64,000 nucleotides of DNA from contig NDFF03000236.1 in assembly GCA_002150815.3 (NCBI GenBank), positions 1 to 64,000 of the forward strand, written 5' to 3'. Positions 11,424-22,400 of this stretch are shown one piece after another; within the stretch, counting starts at the first letter, position 1; each line of letters opens with the position of its first letter. The notes beneath the pieces are model-generated. The model was not told the origin of the DNA. It made no database searches and saw only the letters and a list, made by a program, of their open reading frames with translations. The position numbers were made by a program, and so were the translations under genes. This stretch comes from Grammothele lineata (Eukaryota > Basidiomycota > Agaricomycetes > Polyporales > Polyporaceae).

Positions 11424-13164
11424 ATGTCCTCCGATGAAGTGGCGGAGATCGTGATGGAATATTTGAGTCTGTGAGTATTGTACTGACTGCGGATAAGGCC
11501 GCTTTGATTACATGGCCACTTAGAACCATTGTGAATTTTTGCGGCACGAGTGCCATGGGTAAGTTTATATTCCCGTTAAACTGGACTTCTCAAATCTCAT
11601 GTTGAACAACATTTGCTACTGGTTCTAGCCCTCGTGACAATCGAATACCTGATCACGCTTGGTCTTGAAATCAACCTCTTTTGGAACAGCACTAGATTCA
11701 CCGGCGCCGTCGCCCTCTTCCTTGCCAATCGGTATATTACCTTACTCTCGGTATGGGTCAACTTTGTCGCGAGCTTTGCGCCACAGACGGACACGGTGAG
11801 TCCTGACGCCTGTCATACTTCCAGTACACGCATTTATTCAAAGCCTTTCATAGAGGTTAGTAGACCAGATCTCGATACGAGATTCCTGACTGCTAAAGCT
11901 ACGCAGTTGCGCACGCGCACAGACGGCCGGCTTGATCACTCAATCCACTCTCTATCTCATTTCGGCGAGTACGTGTTCACAAGGTTGCATCTACTCCGAC
12001 AGGGCTGAGCGAGTACTGTTGCGCAGCTTTCTCCGCAACGCGGACACTGGCCCTCAGTCGCAGCAAGACCCTGTCACTCCTAGTGCTGTTGCTCTCGCTC
12101 CTGTTGTACGCAGTCACCATGGTGCGGACTTCTCCGAGTCACGGCTATTATCCCCATCTGATACGTGCCCGGCCTCACATATCAAATTTTCCAGGAAAGG
12201 ATTTCCGGATGGAGTGGAGAAGTGGACCCTGTCCTCGGGTGTCAGAGTATATCTTCAACGGACGGAGACCTCGTTAGACGGTGAGCTAACGCGTTATGAA
12301 TTTCTGGTACTCGAAGACTCATTCTTCCCTCTAATAGATGTGCGCACTCTACACACGCTCTACAGAGGCGCGTCTAATCCAGCTATCATACAGTCTTCTT
12401 GTCTTCTAGGATTTGTACATCCATCGCGGACGCCATTGTAGTAATCGTGACTTGGAGAACACTCTTCCGAGGCAGCATGTCAGACGGGCCTCGACTATGG
12501 ATCAGTCCACCGACCTTGGCCAATGTGTTGCTCAGAGACGGTGCGTCTGTTATAGCATTTGTCAAGTCAGGCGGGAGATGGTTTGGATGTTCTGATGATA
12601 GTCACGTTTTTATAGGAACGATCTATTTCATGTACGCCTATGTTGTGTACGGTTCCCATCTAGCTGACCTTCACGTGCACAGCCTGATCGTGTCCCTCAA
12701 CACCGCCAACATGATATGGACGTTCCAATTTGTGAGCGTGATTCCCACCCTTATAACGAGGAACGGCCACACTCAGTATCCATTGCCTTGATCTAGCCAC
12801 CTGGGACGAATGGCGCCATCTCCCTCTTCGTCGACCCGTAAGCAGCTTCCTATGCAAATCTCAAAAATGCTGCCATCACGCAACATCACATTCTAGGATG
12901 ACTTCTATCCTCATCTCGCGTTTCCTCTTCCATTTGCAGGCCGCGAATAGAAAGGCGGAGGGAACATCCACCCATCAGGAGGCTCATAGCCATGCCGCCG
13001 GGACACTCGTATTCGAGCGCGTCGTGGGCTCCATCGGGGCGTCATTGTCACCTGAGGAGTATGAAATAGAGGACATCGACGAGGACTACGATATGGGCGA
13101 GGATGGAGACCACGAGATCCCGGGAGAGTGTGTCGTTCAATCTGAAATGGAAGCCTTAGCTTAG
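11424..13164 (+). CDS. DUF6533 multi-pass membrane protein
   Basis: Member of the abundant Agaricomycete DUF6533 family, proteins with about seven membrane helices and no proven function. The first three exons (11424-11470, 11524-11558, 11629-11795) are secure and give ALVTIEYLITLGLEINLFW followed by RYITLLSVWVNF, the DUF6533 signature. Later exons carry FSATRTLALSRSKTLSLL with a hydrophobic helix, the block IADAIVVIVTWRTLF, NVLLRDGTIYFI, NTANMIW and finally ILISRFLFHLQAAN, all landmarks of the family in the usual order. The soluble tail (about 13000-13164) is acidic and contains YEIEDIDEDYDMGEDGD. Exon borders between about 11830 and 12400 are uncertain, and one possible intron there is only about 34 nt, so damage in the middle cannot be excluded. 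Distinct in sequence from the three membrane protein genes in the P450 array. Confidence 0.72.
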
Positions 13165-13530
13165 CTCACTTATCACATTTATCACGAGTACTGTATGCTT
13201 GCGGTCCTCGAGCGTTTTGCTCTATCTATGCGCTATCTGTGCTCTATGACTAATGGCTCAATTCAACACCTCGCAGATTGTAGTACGCACGACCTACGTT
13301 GCGTGTAAATCACGGCCCACCACCATTCATGAGACATTCGGGCAGCGCGCAGCCAACACTCGCTCATCACAGGTTCTTGCACGAGTGAGTCCAAATAAGG
13401 TAAGCATACACCTCTAAGCTCACAATAGCATACATTGAATTGAGTTACCTCTCTCTGTCTTGCTGGTCCGCTCCGGCATGCCCCCGAACAGCCCAGCCTC
13501 ACACACCGCACTGCGGACCGCACCGCGACC
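13165..13530. other. Convergent 3' intergenic region
   Basis: Lies between the stop of the DUF6533 gene (+) and the stop of the methyltransferase gene (-). I see only AT-rich 3' untranslated-type sequence and no gene. Confidence 0.5.
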
Positions 13531-15369
13531 CTAGATCATCTTCGTCGCCGTCCAGAACTCGGCGTGGTAAATGTAACCGAGCATGCTCTGCGCGTTGTTG
13601 GTGTACGTAGTATCGATCGTCCGCTCGTTCTGTTCGTTTTTGCGTTGGTACCCGGGTATCCACGGCGATAGTAAAGGAGGAAAGACGGGTAGCAGTGGAA
13701 ATGCTCACAGAAATCTCGAAGCCGATCTTGCGCGCGAGCGCCTTGAGCTCGTCAAGGGTCAGCTCGACCGAGGGGTCGTTCGTGCTGTTGTTCTCCCAGT
13801 GCCAGAGGAGCGGGCCGAGGTTGATCCAGACGCCGCCGGGGGCGAGGATGCGGTGGATGATGCGGAGGTAGTTGACGATGTTCTTCGCCTGCGCCGCGTA
13901 CGTGAGTGACAGGCAGACGCGGTGCAGTATGATCGAAGGGACAGCATGGCGATGGCTGACGTACGGTGTCAATGAAGAAGCATGTCAGGACGGCGTCCCA
14001 CTGCCCGGCCTGGCGCTCATCGTCCGCGCCGCCGCCATAGATCTCCTCGAAGTCCCCTGGAAGAGATCAATTTCACGCTGAGGCTCGGACCGACGACGAG
14101 GTGAGAGCGCGCACCGACCTGCGACGAGGGAGAAATCGGATTCTGGGGGTAAAGACGACGGAAGCACGTCAGGGATGGCAATGGGCTTCAGGAGGGCTGT
14201 GTTGTTAGGGATGTTGGAGAACGAGTGCACGTAAGGGTAGATGGTATGCTGGTTGACGCTTTCTGTCCTACACCGCAGATGCATCAGAAGGCGTCACTAA
14301 GCACGGGAACTGGCAGTACCGGTTCAGCATGTAAAATGATGTCAGAAGCATGTAGTGAGAGAACTCGTTGCCTTGACACGCAAAACCTATACAGACGTGA
14401 CGTCAAGACGTCTCCTCTGTATTGGCTGAAGGTTTACCAATCTCATACCTAGATTCGCGACGTCCCATGCTAGACGTCCGAGGCCAGCCCCGGGGACGAG
14501 CACCCTGAAGTTTCTCCTGTATGTGCGCATCTTCTCTGTGAGGAACTTCGGAAAGCCGGTTCTCTAGTCTCTCTCCTACCTTTCTTCGGGCGGAATGTCA
14601 GAGAAGTGCTGGATCAAGGCCTCCTTCATCGGCTCATAGCACGCATCCCGCTCAACCTTTCCCTAGGTCTAGATGGTAAGGATGAGGTGTCGCGCACGCC
14701 GTCAGATGGGACAAACCTCTATACTCCAATCTCGGACAAGCTGCTTCAAAGTGCTGCGGAGCTTGTCCATGTCGCCTTCCGTTGGTCGGAAGGGCTTGTT
14801 TGTGCGCCCGCTGGGACGAGGTGATGCACCATGATCGTGTGCATGAGAACGAGTGTGCGAGCCGTGCGCGTGAGAATGCGAGTGGCTGTGGGATGGACCT
14901 GTCGACGTCATTTCAGTAGGTAGGAAGATCTGGATGACTGAGGTCATGTATCTCTACTCGAGATCTCACCGTCAGCGGCAACACCCGAGTCGTCGTCAGC
15001 GTCATCGCCGTCTTGGTCGTTGCTTCCGAGTTCAGGATCGTCGTCATTTGGATCTTGACTGAAGATCTCTGGACTGGCGATGACGGTGTCTAAGAAGAGA
15101 GCATTGGTGAGAATAGCCTTATCGGCGTCTAGGATGCGCTCTTTGTAGCCAAGAGAATCGAGCAGATCCCTATCGGCGAGAGGAAGGGTGTGGATGTCCT
15201 TTCGCCGTCTGTTGTTTGCGTTGAGCTACAGAATGTTTTGTGATCGGTTACAAGGAATGACGACAGCAGCGAGAAGTCTCACGGCGTACTGGGCATATTG
15301 CCGGAACGTAGCGATGACGTTGTTGAAATGCGTCTCTTCTTCCTCAATTTGCTCCTCGGTGAAAGGCAT
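13531..15369 (-). CDS. Carnosine N-methyltransferase-like protein (N2227 family)
   Basis: SAM-dependent methyltransferase of the N2227/CARNMT1 family, which methylates the histidine imidazole in carnosine-like dipeptides and in some protein substrates. The start is MPFTEEQIEEEETHF at 15369; the stop follows AEFWTATKMI. In order I see the N-terminal helical segment HFNNVIATFRQYAQYA, an acidic Asp-rich stretch (about 14970-15060), a His-rich insertion (about 14823-14897), DMDKLRSTLKQLVRDWS, the SAM-binding loop RNFRVLVPGAGLGRLAWD, GNEFSHYMLLTSFYMLNR, LTCFFIDT at the end of an exon, and the C-terminal block GGVWINLGPLLWHWENN, all family hallmarks. Several introns split the gene. The His-rich and acidic tracts sit between the conserved blocks and look like a species-specific linker that might bind metal. 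Confidence 0.88.
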
Positions 15370-16036
15370 CCTGCTGAACTTGAGCCGGGGGTGAAACAGA
15401 GGCGATCGAGCCGGGGACAAGTGAGAGATTCGAACCAGGCGCGTCTGGGGACTCGGGAGGCCTAGGGCGCCTAGGAATGACAGTGCAAGCGCTTCCGTAG
15501 GCCGACGTCGCGGGAGCCGGCGCCGATCGTGTTTCACTACTTCTCGTCCACGCGCAACACGAATGTACCAAAGCACCGTCGAGCATCGCCAAATTGCATC
15601 CCAGGCAACTGTGTATTTGTCTAGGGATTCTCTGTGGTCGCATCACCATTCTGCTCAACTCCTTGCACCAAGAGTTGCCGGGGTAGGCCACCACACAGTA
15701 TGGCCACCATCCTCACAAGCCATCGGTACCGGCCACCTCCCGTCTCCACGAGTACATAGTATTGTGATCGCTTTAGACGTTCATCGGGCACTCTGTCTCC
15801 GGGGCCGCCTCTCGATTTGCTTAAACTGTAGATGTACAAGACCGGTGCGACGTTATGCATGCGATGGGGAGGAGATCGGTCGGTCGACAGGAGACAGATT
15901 TTCTTCAGCTCGATCGGGGGCTAATCTGCTCCCTCGATCCCCCCGATTGGTTTTTTTGCCCCAGCCCTTGCCAACCCAGGATGATGTCGTGCCTACGTTA
16001 GCCATCAGAAATTCATGATCTCTTTCTTTGTCTTTC

Positions 16037-16105
16037 ATGAAGCCTCACTTTGCCTCACCTCGTAGCCTCATGTGGCCTCGTAGCCTCGTGTTGATACGCG
16101 TGGCC
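16037..16105. repeat. Degenerate AGCCTC tandem repeat
   Basis: The motif CCTC, often preceded by AG or GTAG, appears about eight times in 70 bases in slightly different spacing. It looks like a short slipped-strand repeat in the divergent promoter region; no role is implied. Confidence 0.5.
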
Positions 16106-16450
16106 TCGTCATAGAGAAAGCAGGACCCCAATGTATGCAGCGCCGACCGAGAGGGTCTACATCCGGCGCCGGAAGCTAGCGGAAGCCCCTTGCAGGTGCG
16201 GCGATCGCGATCACTTGCGGCCCGTTGCGGGAGACAATCTCGCAACATTGTAGGAACGGGGTGGCTTAGACATCAGCCGTCGAGATTCCTCTGAGACTCG
16301 AGCTGCAACAAAGCAGGTAGCATGGTTCATCCACAAGATAGAAACGTTCTCGCAGGGAGGTAACTTTTCAGGCCTAGTCGGGATTTGCTGGGTGGCCCCC
16401 GTTCCCATATCCGCGGTGGCGCACGCTTTTGGTCCCCTGTCAACGGACCA

Positions 16451-16458
16451 GTATATAG
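16451..16458 (+). promoter_or_regulatory. TATA box of the DUF6697-like gene
   Basis: GTATATAG lies about 95 bases before the ATG at 16549 and is followed by a pyrimidine-rich leader containing CTTCCTCC and TCTCTACAG-type tracts. It fits a core promoter for the plus-strand gene. Confidence 0.5.
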
Positions 16459-16548
16459 TCGGCATCGCCCTGCTCTGCTTCCTCCTAGCATCTCTTACTC
16501 TCGCCTCCCCCTTCTCTACAGTGGCACCTCGTACCCTTCCTCAGAATC

Positions 16549-17826
16549 ATGCAGGCGATTACTTCTTCAGTGTGGGACCACGCCCCTCAAGCGCACAGCG
16601 TCACTCGGGATGCCCCGCACATGGCTACTATATCTGTCGGCGCTCTTATCAAGCTCAGCACGGATTTCGGTATAGACATTGACTGTATCAAGATAGTATG
16701 TAGTCCAATAACTGCCGTTAAAACCATCCTTGCTCATTGGCGTTGACAGAATTATGATGAGAGGAGCTTTTCGTTGGAGTCCAGCAGCTCTGGTGATCCC
16801 ATCGTCGTCCCGTGCGTCCCATCCAAAGTTGCTATACCATCAATTTCAACTCACTCGCACTTGCCCCCTCAGCTTTGACGAACTCCCGCGTCGCAGAGCC
16901 ACCATCGCCCGTGGTCTCGACGCCCCGAACGATGCCGCCGCGCCCCTCTCCCTCGCGAGCACGCGCAGCCAGGGCGTCGCGTCCTGCGCGCGCTCCCGGT
17001 GCGGCAGCGGCGGTCGCAGTCGCAGCCCCTCGCTCTCCCCTGCACCTCTCCCGCGTGTCGCGAGAGCCATCGAGCGTCCTTCCTCTGCGTCTGCTCGCGT
17101 TGAGACGTCTGGCGCAGTGGGGCGCGGTGCCGTACCCCTCGCCGTGAAGGACGAGCGTGCGAAGAGGGGTGTCGTCGCGAATGGACGCGCGGCCCCTCGC
17201 GGCTCCTCCCCTGAGTCGGCCGCATCTGATGATGCTATGGAGGTCGAGACTGAGAGTCAGTCTCCCTCCGCGAAGGAAGAGCGTGTCGTCCGTCCGCCCG
17301 TCCGAGACGCGGCTCCCGCCGTGAAACCAGAGAAAGTGAAGGCTGAAGGGGCTAAAGTTAAGAAGCTGTACGTGCCATTCAGCGAACCATGGCTAGTGCC
17401 ATACGAGAAGCGTGTTGTAACATATCATACAGGAAGGAGATCCGAACCCCCCAGCAGCACAAGTATAAGATCACCAAGCAGCGGCACTGGACGACCTGGT
17501 ACGCGACAGCCATGCAGGACCCTATCGCCGCCCCGCCCAAATCGGTCGATGTGCGCCTCGGGTGCATCTATCTCCACGAGCACGCCCAGGGCATTCAACT
17601 CTGGATGTACGCAGAACTTGAGAGTGGGGCGATTGACGAGAGGACGGGGAAGAAGAAGTGCAGCTGGCAGAAAATCCGCGAAGGCATCGCGCACCCCAAG
17701 GCCCTGTTGGACGGATACGTGTTGATGATGAACGACGACCAGGAGCCACGCTGGGTCACGTATAAGACCGCCAAGAAGCATTGGAACGACAGGGCTAAGG
17801 CGAAGCGGCATGAGAAACGAAGGTGA
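16549..17826 (+). CDS. DUF6697-like protein, with a one-base frame break
   Basis: Resembles the Agaricomycete DUF6697 proteins, of unknown function. Model: exon 1 16549-16695, exon 2 16750-16811, exon 3 from 16873. The N-terminal half is a low-complexity Ser/Ala/Pro/Arg and then Lys/Glu-rich linker with many likely phosphosites. The conserved C-terminal domain starts at about YVPFSEPWLVPYEKR and VVTYHTGRRSEPP. At that point the frame is lost in a run of six C (17447-17452) and picked up one frame over with QQHKYKITKQRHWTTWYA, RLGCIYLHEHAQGIQLWMY and GYVLMMNDDQEPRWV to a stop at 17826. One extra C would give an uninterrupted 387-residue protein. It is therefore either a sequence error at a homopolymer, a recent frameshift, or an unusual splice. 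A related gene lies at 27747-28907. Confidence 0.68.
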
Positions 17827-19447
17827 AGATTTGCCTTTGTCGGTTTTTGGTGCGTTATGTTTTCTCAGCGTGTCTTAACTCGGATTCTAATCGGGATTAT
17901 AGTACCCCGTCAAGAAGTAACAATCTTCGCGTGGGCCCTTGACGCGCAATATATCCCACTATCTTTTCTCCCCCTTATGATTTAGTATGCAGAACCTCGT
18001 AGGACGTTACCTACACATATGTCCCTATGCCTACTCCAACCAGTTTCAGACTCGAATGTCATGCTTTATATATGCGCTATTTTCTTCAGCGTGTTAGCAA
18101 GCTCGACGGCTTCAACCGGCTCGCCATGTCACTCGCGATGTGAGATGCTAATGCCGATGTTGTCATGGTTGATGAGGCAGCGCCGTCTTTGTGACTTTCC
18201 CATGTTCAAGCATGCTGGAAAACGGGTTGTGCTTAGCCTCTGGTAATAAGGCGTAGCTTATGTAGCTTGCTTACTCGTCATGCGGGTGACACAGCGTGTT
18301 GACATGTTACCTCTCGATGACAGCGAGCTTGTATGATACAGGGTGATTGCGCCTGTGTTGTAACTCGTGAGGGAACCCAGCGTGATGCCACGACTTTCAA
18401 AGCGTTTCCTCACCTATACGCCGCGGTCTTGAGTTCACCGTAACATGTAGCGTCTTCGGGTTGTGGCGCTAACTTAAAGCGTGTGTAGGCGTGTTCTCAC
18501 CGATGACTAGACCTTTTCGAGGTTGTGGACCCCGCGTCTACTTGACGGCCTGTGTGGGGAAGACGCTCGGCGTCGGCGCAATCAACGCATCCTTGCGTTC
18601 ATCATGTAAACCGCCGTCGACCTGTGTTGCACACCGCGGGCGCTCTCGCGAGACGGATGAGCGGCTGCGGGCATAGATCACCGAGCGGCGTCGAGACCGG
18701 TCCAGTGCCCCGTTTGTTCAAGGAAGGCGTGAGTTTTGGGATATTTTCATGAGCCTACCAGCGTTGTCAGAATCGCCCGAGGTCGGAGCGTGCGGAAAAC
18801 AGCACGTACGGAGCACGGTGACTCTGGAAAGAAGTACGCGTTTATATTTGTCGCGCGGAAAGTGATGCCGGGCGTCGGGCTTCGCGCCTCACGGGCCAAG
18901 CCACGCTGAAGGGGTCGTGCGACCGTGGCGCGGAGTCCCGGAGTGGCGAGTACACGGAGGCTGTTTGAGCGGGCCTCTACGCCGTGCGGGGCGTAGGGTC
19001 TATCGTGGCGTGCTCGCCGCTTGTTGCTGATTGAGGCGACGGCGTCGAGTTTACGAGGGTGGTCATCGGTCGCGTTTTTGTGGGGTGCCTGGAGGCTGGA
19101 GCAGGCACAGAGCAGGCGAGGTTTGGTAAGAAAGAAACTGATGATGCAATAGGTCGGCGTCGCGGGGGAACGTGGGAGGGTGTTCGTTTCGGAGCCCGAA
19201 TGCCTACTGGCGATAATCAACGGAGTTGAAACTATTTCTGCACCTTACTGTCGCTTCGTTTTGGGTTGTATCTCCGCTAGAAAGCCCGCCCCGGGCTCTG
19301 AGACACCCCCGCTCGCCCTCGTTGCTCTCGCACTGCCATACCAACGGCGCGACTCCCCGCCCGTCCCTCCCGCTTTCTTTTCCTCCTTTCCTCTCCTTCA
19401 ACGACCAGGACGCTCCTCAGCACGCCCGTGGAGCACCTTGGTGCACC
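17827..19447. other. Long intergenic region upstream of the chitin synthase
   Basis: About 1.6 kb in which I find no supported gene. A 157-codon minus-strand frame (18747-19220) has no recognisable motif and faces away from the neighbours. The last 250 bases before 19448 are strongly C/T-rich, as expected for the leader of a highly expressed gene. Confidence 0.5.
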
Positions 19448-22400
19448 ATGAATCGGCAGTCCACCATGCACCAGCAGCTCGAGCAGGTCACCGACCTCTC
19501 GACGCTCTCCCCCGTCTCCGAGGATATCATCGTCTCATGCATCCGGGAACGCTTCATGACGGACAACATCTACACTAACGTCGGCACCTCAGCACTCGTC
19601 GCAGTAAACCCCCACAAGTATGTTCCCAGTAATTCTGACGCCGTCCTCCACAAATACGCCGCCGAGTACCGCGACACGTCCCCAGACAAGGTCCGGCTCC
19701 CCCCACACATCTTCCAGCTCGCCAACAATGCCTACTACCACATGCGGAGGACAGCTCAGGATCAGTCGATAATGTTCACGTACGTCCGCTCTCCCCTCCG
19801 CTCTTTCTCCCTTCCCTCATCTGTAATCCAGCGGAGAGACGGGTAGTGGCAAGTCCGAGAACCGCCGACTCGCCATTAAGACGCTCCTCGAGCTCAGCGT
19901 CAGCCAGCCGGGCAAGAAGGGCTCCAAGCTCGGCCACCAAGTGCCTGCGGCCGAATTCGTGCTCGAGGCCTTCGGCAACTCGCGTACGCTCTTCAACCCG
20001 AATGCGTCCCACTTCGGCAAGTACACCGAGCTGCAGTTCACGGAGCGCGGGCGCATCTGCGGCGTCAAGACTCTGGACTACTACCTCGAGCGCAGCCGTG
20101 TCTCCGGCGCGCCGTCGGGCGAGCGCAACTTCCATATTTTCTACTACCTCATCGCCGGCGCCTCGCCTGAGGAGCGGCAGCACATGCACCTGTCGGAGAA
20201 GACGCAGTATCGTTACCTCGGTGCACGCGTTCCGACGGCAGGACGAACAGGTCCAGGGGAGAATGACGACGCGGTTAGGTTCGAGCAGCTCAAGGTCGCT
20301 CTGAAGAACGTCGGCTTCTCTAAGCGTCACGTCGCGCAGACGTGCCAGCTGATCGCAGCCATTCTCCACCTTGGCAACCTCGAGTTCACGATCGACCGCC
20401 ACCGGAACGAAGACGCAGCTGTCGTCCGCAACTTGGACGTCCTCGAAATCGTATCGGAGTTCCTCGGCGTGCAGTCGGCCGCGCTGGAGGCTGCCCTGTC
20501 ATACAAGACCAAGCTCGTCAAGAAGGAGCTGTGCACCGTCTTCCTTGACCCCGATGGCGCCTCGGATAACCGGGATGAGCTCGCGAGAACCCTCTACTCC
20601 CTCCTCTTCGCCTGGCTCAACGAGCACATCAACCAGCGGCTGTGCCGTGACGACTTCGCGACCTTCGTTGGTCTCTTTGACCTCCCCGGTCCTCAGAACA
20701 TGACCAGTCGTCCCAACTCGCTGGACCAGTTCTGCGTCAACTTCGCGAACGAGCGTCTGTTGAACTTCTTCCAGAAACGTCTCTTTGAGGCTCATGTGCA
20801 GGAGTACAACAATGAGGGGATCTCACGCTTCGTCCCTCACATTGCCTACTTTGACAACTCGGAATGTGTTCGTCTCCTCCAGCACCGCCCGGGCGGTCTC
20901 ATCCACATCATGGACGACCAGGCCCGTCGCATGCCGCGGAAGACGGACCACACCATGGTCGAGGCGATCACGAAGCGATGGGGCAACCATTCGTCATTCA
21001 AGTCCGGTGGTATGGATCGCTCTGGCTTCCCGACGTTCACAGTAAGCCACTACAGCGGCCCCGTCACGTACTCAGCGCAGGGCTTCCTCGAGAAGAACCT
21101 CGATGCTCTCAACCCCGACTTCGTGTCGCTGCTCCGTGGCACCAGCACGGGCAGCTCCGACGCTCCTGCCACGGACGGTTCTGGCTCCATGAATCCGTTT
21201 GTTCGTGGTTTGTTCTCCGCGAAGGCCATTGCGACTCAGGCCCACCCTCGCAACGAAGACACGATCGTCTCCGCTCAACAGCCCGTAAAGCCCATGCGCG
21301 CTCCGTCTACTCGCCGGAAGAACACCATCAAGCGCATGCCGACGCTCAAGGAGGGTGGTGGCGACGTTGAGGAGAAGGACCGGGAGGACGACGAACCCGT
21401 CTCATCTGGCGGTCCGCCGTGCGTCGCTGGAGAGTTCAAGTCGGCGCTCGACGTTTTGTTCGAGACGCTGGAGGACACGCAGTCGTGGTATGTATTCTGC
21501 ATTAACCCCAACGACTCGCAACTCCCGAACCAGATGGAGGGCCGCTCGGTCAAGGCGCAGGTGCGCAGTGTCGGGCTCGCGGAAATCGCGCGGAGGAACG
21601 TCAATGTGTTCGAGGCGATGATGACCCCCGACGAGTTTGCCGACCGCTACCAGTCGCTGCTCTCTTCTGTGGGCGTTGTTGAGGGCGATTCTCGCTCGAA
21701 AGTCGAGCAGTCTCGCACTGCCCTCGATCTTCAGGAGCGCGATATCGTGTTGGGCATGTCCATGGTACGTTTTCCGTCTTCGATGATGTGAATAGTCTTG
21801 CTGACACATGGCTTAGATCTTCCTTTCACAAACGGCATTCCACCGCCTTGAGGACGACCTTCGCTCGAAGGATACGGAGGAGCAAAAACGGAACCGCATG
21901 CGTGACGCGGAAGCAGAGGCTGGTCTTGATCCCCGCAATCTCGGTGACCCATACGCCCCGTACCACGTTCCTGGCGCCGAGGCCTCTCCTTACGCTGCCG
22001 ACTTTGCCGACCCCTTCAACACCTCCAGCCAGGCTCTGCCACTCGTTTCGCACGCTTCTCCTTTCCAGCGTGCCGATATGTATGAGGACTACGACGAGCG
22101 CAAGTCGCTTCGCAGCGAGGACTTCGACGGTCGCAGCGCGTACACCAGCCAACGTGATGACGCGTCCGTGTCTAACTTCGGTACCGAGTCATACGCGCCT
22201 TCCCGTAACATGTTCCAGAATGCGGACCAGAAGGGCTTGCTCGACAAGGAGGCGATCGCGGGTGAGATCCAGGAGGGCGAGACCGCTGAGGTCCTCAAAG
22301 AGACGTCGGCGCGTCGCCGTTGGGTGATGCTGTGCTGGATCCTCACGTTCTGGATACCCAACTGGGCACTCGCGCACATCGGACGGATGAAGCGTCTCGA

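Larger units (their letters stand above)
15370..16548. other. Divergent promoter region
   Basis: Sits between the minus-strand methyltransferase and the plus-strand DUF6697-like gene. I see no gene. Around 16037-16105 the hexamer-like unit AGCCTC recurs several times (CCTCGTAGCCTCATGTGG, then CCTCGTAGCCTCGTG), a short degenerate tandem repeat. The TATA box of the downstream gene is listed separately. Confidence 0.5.

Noticed and set aside
13583..13909. 108-codon plus-strand frame opposite the methyltransferase
   Set aside because: It mirrors the conserved block GGVWINLGPLLWHWENN on the minus strand.
15415..15445. GGTTCGAATC-like B-box on the minus strand
   Set aside because: The five bases on either side do not pair and no A-box lies at the right distance.
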